The notes under the pieces: model-generated
Told to the model about the DNA's origin: nothing
The model's database searches: none
What the model saw: the letters and a program-made list of their open reading frames with translations, nothing else
Part shown: positions 5,547-7,256 of the stretch, in pieces
How the letters are laid out: every line of letters begins with the position of its first letter
Position numbering within the stretch: position 1 is the stretch's first letter
Made by a program: the position numbers and the translations under genes
NCBI GenBank assembly: GCA_031287585.1
Contig: JAITST010000426.1
Location: forward strand, 1 to 7,256
Source of the DNA: Planctomycetaceae bacterium
GTDB taxonomy: Bacteria > Planctomycetota > Planctomycetia > Pirellulales > Thermoguttaceae
Length of the DNA: 7,256 nt
Direction: 5' to 3'

Positions 5547-6449
5547 ATGACAACCAACGAACACGACCCTGACTCAACTCCGCCCGAAAAATTTTCGCTG
5601 TGGGCAGATGATTTTGATGAATCAAACGGTACGGACGAAACTTTGTCGCTTGATTCGTTCCGTAAAGCGTTTGCCGGTTTTGAAGACGAAATTGACGAAG
5701 ACACAGATAAAAATGTTGATATTAATGTTGACAATGGTCGTGAAGACAGCGAGACTGTAAAATTAAAAATCGCCGCCACTGACAACGAAGTAAACGACGA
5801 GTACGAAGCCGACGAACTTGACGGAAACAATAACAGTTTTACCGACACAAAAACAGCCGAAGCCAACGAAGCCGAATACATAACAGATGACCAACAGTTC
5901 GACGACGACACAAAGGATGCGGTAGAGTTGTCGCCGCGTTCGATTTTCGAAGCGATGTTGTTTGTCGGTGACCGCGATAATCGCCCGTTGACATCGCAAC
6001 GAGCGGCAGAATTGATGCGTAATGTTTCGCCGAACGAGTTGGATAACATTGTAACAGAGTTGAACAACGACTACACCGCCGCCGGACGACCGTATAGAAT
6101 CGTAACAGAAAATGACGGCTACCGAATGACACTACGCGACGAGTACAATTCGGTACGCGACAAATTCTACGGCAAAATCCGCGAAGCAAAACTCTCGCAA
6201 CAAGCAATCGACATACTAGCAATCGTAGCATACCGCCAACCAATAACAGCCGAAGAAGTCCAAACGCTGCGTAAATCCCCAAGTGCCGCGATACTATCGC
6301 AACTGGTAAAACGCGGACTGCTGGAAACCGAACGCCGCGTAGAAGCAAAGAAACAGGTAACATTCTACCGAACAACAAACCGATTCCTGCAACTATTCGG
6401 GTTAAAATCAACAGATGATTTACCAACAACGGAAGAACTTGGTTTTTGA
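5547..6449 (+). CDS. scpB: SMC-ScpAB condensin subunit ScpB with a long acidic N-terminus
   Basis: ScpB dimers bind ScpA and the SMC ATPase to form the bacterial condensin that compacts and segregates the chromosome on the nucleoid. The family's two winged-helix domains span about residues 129-300: SPRSIFEAMLFV (129-140), the YRIVTENDGYRM strand pair (183-194), the LSQQAIDILAIVAYRQPIT helix (216-234), and the C-terminal FYRTTNRFLQLFGL (273-286) followed by DDLP. The glycine usual after LR in the second domain is absent here (TLRKSPSAAI). Residues 1-128 form an extra Asp/Glu/Asn-rich, probably disordered extension; classical ScpB is about 190-200 residues long. ATG 5547 is the only conventional start after an in-frame stop at 5499, yet it has no Shine-Dalgarno sequence. 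scpA is not adjacent in the window, although it often is in other bacteria. Confidence 0.92.
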   Translation: MTTNEHDPDSTPPEKFSLWADDFDESNGTDETLSLDSFRKAFAGFEDEIDEDTDKNVDINVDNGREDSETVKLKIAATDNEVNDEYEADELDGNNNSFTDTKTAEANEAEYITDDQQFDDDTKDAVELSPRSIFEAMLFVGDRDNRPLTSQRAAELMRNVSPNELDNIVTELNNDYTAAGRPYRIVTENDGYRMTLRDEYNSVRDKFYGKIREAKLSQQAIDILAIVAYRQPITAEEVQTLRKSPSAAILSQLVKRGLLETERRVEAKKQVTFYRTTNRFLQLFGLKSTDDLPTTEELGF

Positions 6450-6603
6450 ATTACTCAAAGTGTAAATGAACGTAATAAATTGAACGATTATGTTGCGCAC
6501 GGACGCACTGATGTCACAAAGAAAAAATTTTTTGTTAGGGGTAATTGACACGATTTGACAAAATGATGGTGAGAATTAAGAACAATCACTCTTTACTAAT
6601 TAT
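6450..6603. other. Intergenic gap with tandem TTGACA boxes and an A6T6 tract
   Basis: TTGACA occurs at 6545-6550 and again at 6555-6560, exactly one helical turn apart, which suits a direct-repeat operator or overlapping -35 boxes. I find no convincing -10 box at 16-18 bases from either copy. A six-A, six-T palindrome at 6522-6533 would bend DNA. No clear hairpin terminator for scpB is visible. Confidence 0.3.
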
Positions 6604-7256
6604 ATGACTACTTCAAATTTTTTGTTTCGCAGTTTCTTGTCGCAAGTTATGTTGATTGCGTTGTTACTGACAAACTTGAGTGTTAATGCTGGCGACAATA
6701 TGAGCGATAGGCAAGTGCTTGAACAAATGCAGAAAACTGCCGAGCGGTTACTTGACTACAAGTTTATTAAATGTAAGTATGTGATAAAGACGGGTTTGGC
6801 GAAATCACTTGACGATGCGGTGAAATTTGGTCCGCAAGACGAGTTTGATTCTGCGGAGGTTTTGTGGTTGTATGATGGGGTTAATGAACTCATTATTCCC
6901 AAAGTAAAATATATGAATGACGAATCAAAAAGAGAATGTACGGGAGTTCTTGTTTGCTCTGACAAAATGTATATGGCAAGTGACAAGTATCTCATTGTTA
7001 TTGATAATCTTCATTCAGATGGGGTTGTATCATTACGAGATGATCCTCAATACCATGCCAAATACTATCATAAAATAACACTCCTCGCAGAGGTTGATAT
7101 TTCGCGTTTTATCAAAGATGAATACTTGACCAACGATCGGCTACTTGGTCTTACGGAACGCTATGGATGTGATAGAATTGACATTGATGTTAGATTGGAA
7201 AATGACAATCTAACAGTGATGCGTTCGGCTGTTTTTGGAAACAATAAAACGCCGAT
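6604..7256 (+). CDS. 5' part of an unrecognised secreted protein
   Basis: The frame opens at ATG 6604 and stays open for 217 codons to the right edge, so the gene is partial. An in-frame TAA at 6577 limits how far upstream the start can lie. The N-terminus is a signal peptide: Arg9, a hydrophobic core at about residues 14-25 (QVMLIALLLTNL), and a likely Sec cleavage after VNA at residue 29. The mature part begins with a polar helix (MSDRQVLEQMQKTAERLLDYKF), then alternating beta-type segments such as AEVLWLYDGVNELIIP and VLVCSDKMYMASDKYLIVIDN. This layout suits a periplasmic or surface beta-rich protein. No catalytic motif is visible and I do not recognise the family. There is no Shine-Dalgarno sequence before the ATG. 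Codon use and composition resemble the rest of the window. Confidence 0.75.
   Translation, partial: MTTSNFLFRSFLSQVMLIALLLTNLSVNAGDNMSDRQVLEQMQKTAERLLDYKFIKCKYVIKTGLAKSLDDAVKFGPQDEFDSAEVLWLYDGVNELIIPKVKYMNDESKRECTGVLVCSDKMYMASDKYLIVIDNLHSDGVVSLRDDPQYHAKYYHKITLLAEVDISRFIKDEYLTNDRLLGLTERYGCDRIDIDVRLENDNLTVMRSAVFGNNKTP

Noticed and set aside
5483..6429. Two long minus-strand open frames (about 195 codons each) opposite scpB
   Set aside because: They are Ser/Val-rich or Arg/Leu-rich antisense products of the acidic coding sequence, with no start signals.

Overview
The window looks like ordinary chromosomal DNA of a free-living Gram-negative-type bacterium. A member of the Planctomycetota is the most likely source. 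The reasons are a Tat-exported Gfo/Idh/MocA oxidoreductase with an SRRNFLK leader, a phosphomannose-isomerase-like cupin, wide gene spacing, and some genes lacking a Shine-Dalgarno sequence. This is an inference from gene style, because no rRNA or other taxonomic marker is present.

Layout, left to right. (a) 1-1011: the 3' part of a gene that enters from the left edge. Its frame stops at 585-587 but stays protein-like for about 140 more codons, broken by only two further stops, so its 3' end is probably decayed. This stretch also holds an 82-bp inverted-repeat element (771-852), a small hairpin (887-909) and a perfect 31-bp palindrome (940-970). (b) 1012-2713, minus strand: a thioredoxin (trxA) followed by a 418-residue cupin/phosphomannose-isomerase-like protein, possibly co-transcribed. 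An AT-rich inverted repeat lies between them, and trxA has a good sigma-70-type promoter and a leader hairpin. (c) 3044-4369, plus strand: the Tat-exported oxidoreductase, with an extended -10 promoter candidate and a downstream hairpin terminator. (d) 4769-5305, minus strand: a stand-alone CheW with a perfect consensus promoter, a structured leader and a terminator hairpin. (e) 5547-6449, plus strand: ScpB of the SMC-ScpAB condensin, with an unusually long acidic N-terminus. (f) 6604 to the right edge, plus strand: the 5' part of an unrecognised secreted protein.

The genes do not form one pathway. They cover redox maintenance (trxA), sugar or carbohydrate-type metabolism (cupin, oxidoreductase), chemosensory signalling (cheW) and chromosome segregation (scpB), each apparently its own transcription unit apart from the possible trxA-cupin pair. 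I see no defence system, CRISPR array, integrase, transposase gene, tRNA or rRNA. The most unusual signals are the interrupted frame at the left end and the non-coding structures: the inverted-repeat element, the 31-bp palindrome and the cheW leader. I do not see convincing evidence for a new multi-gene system.
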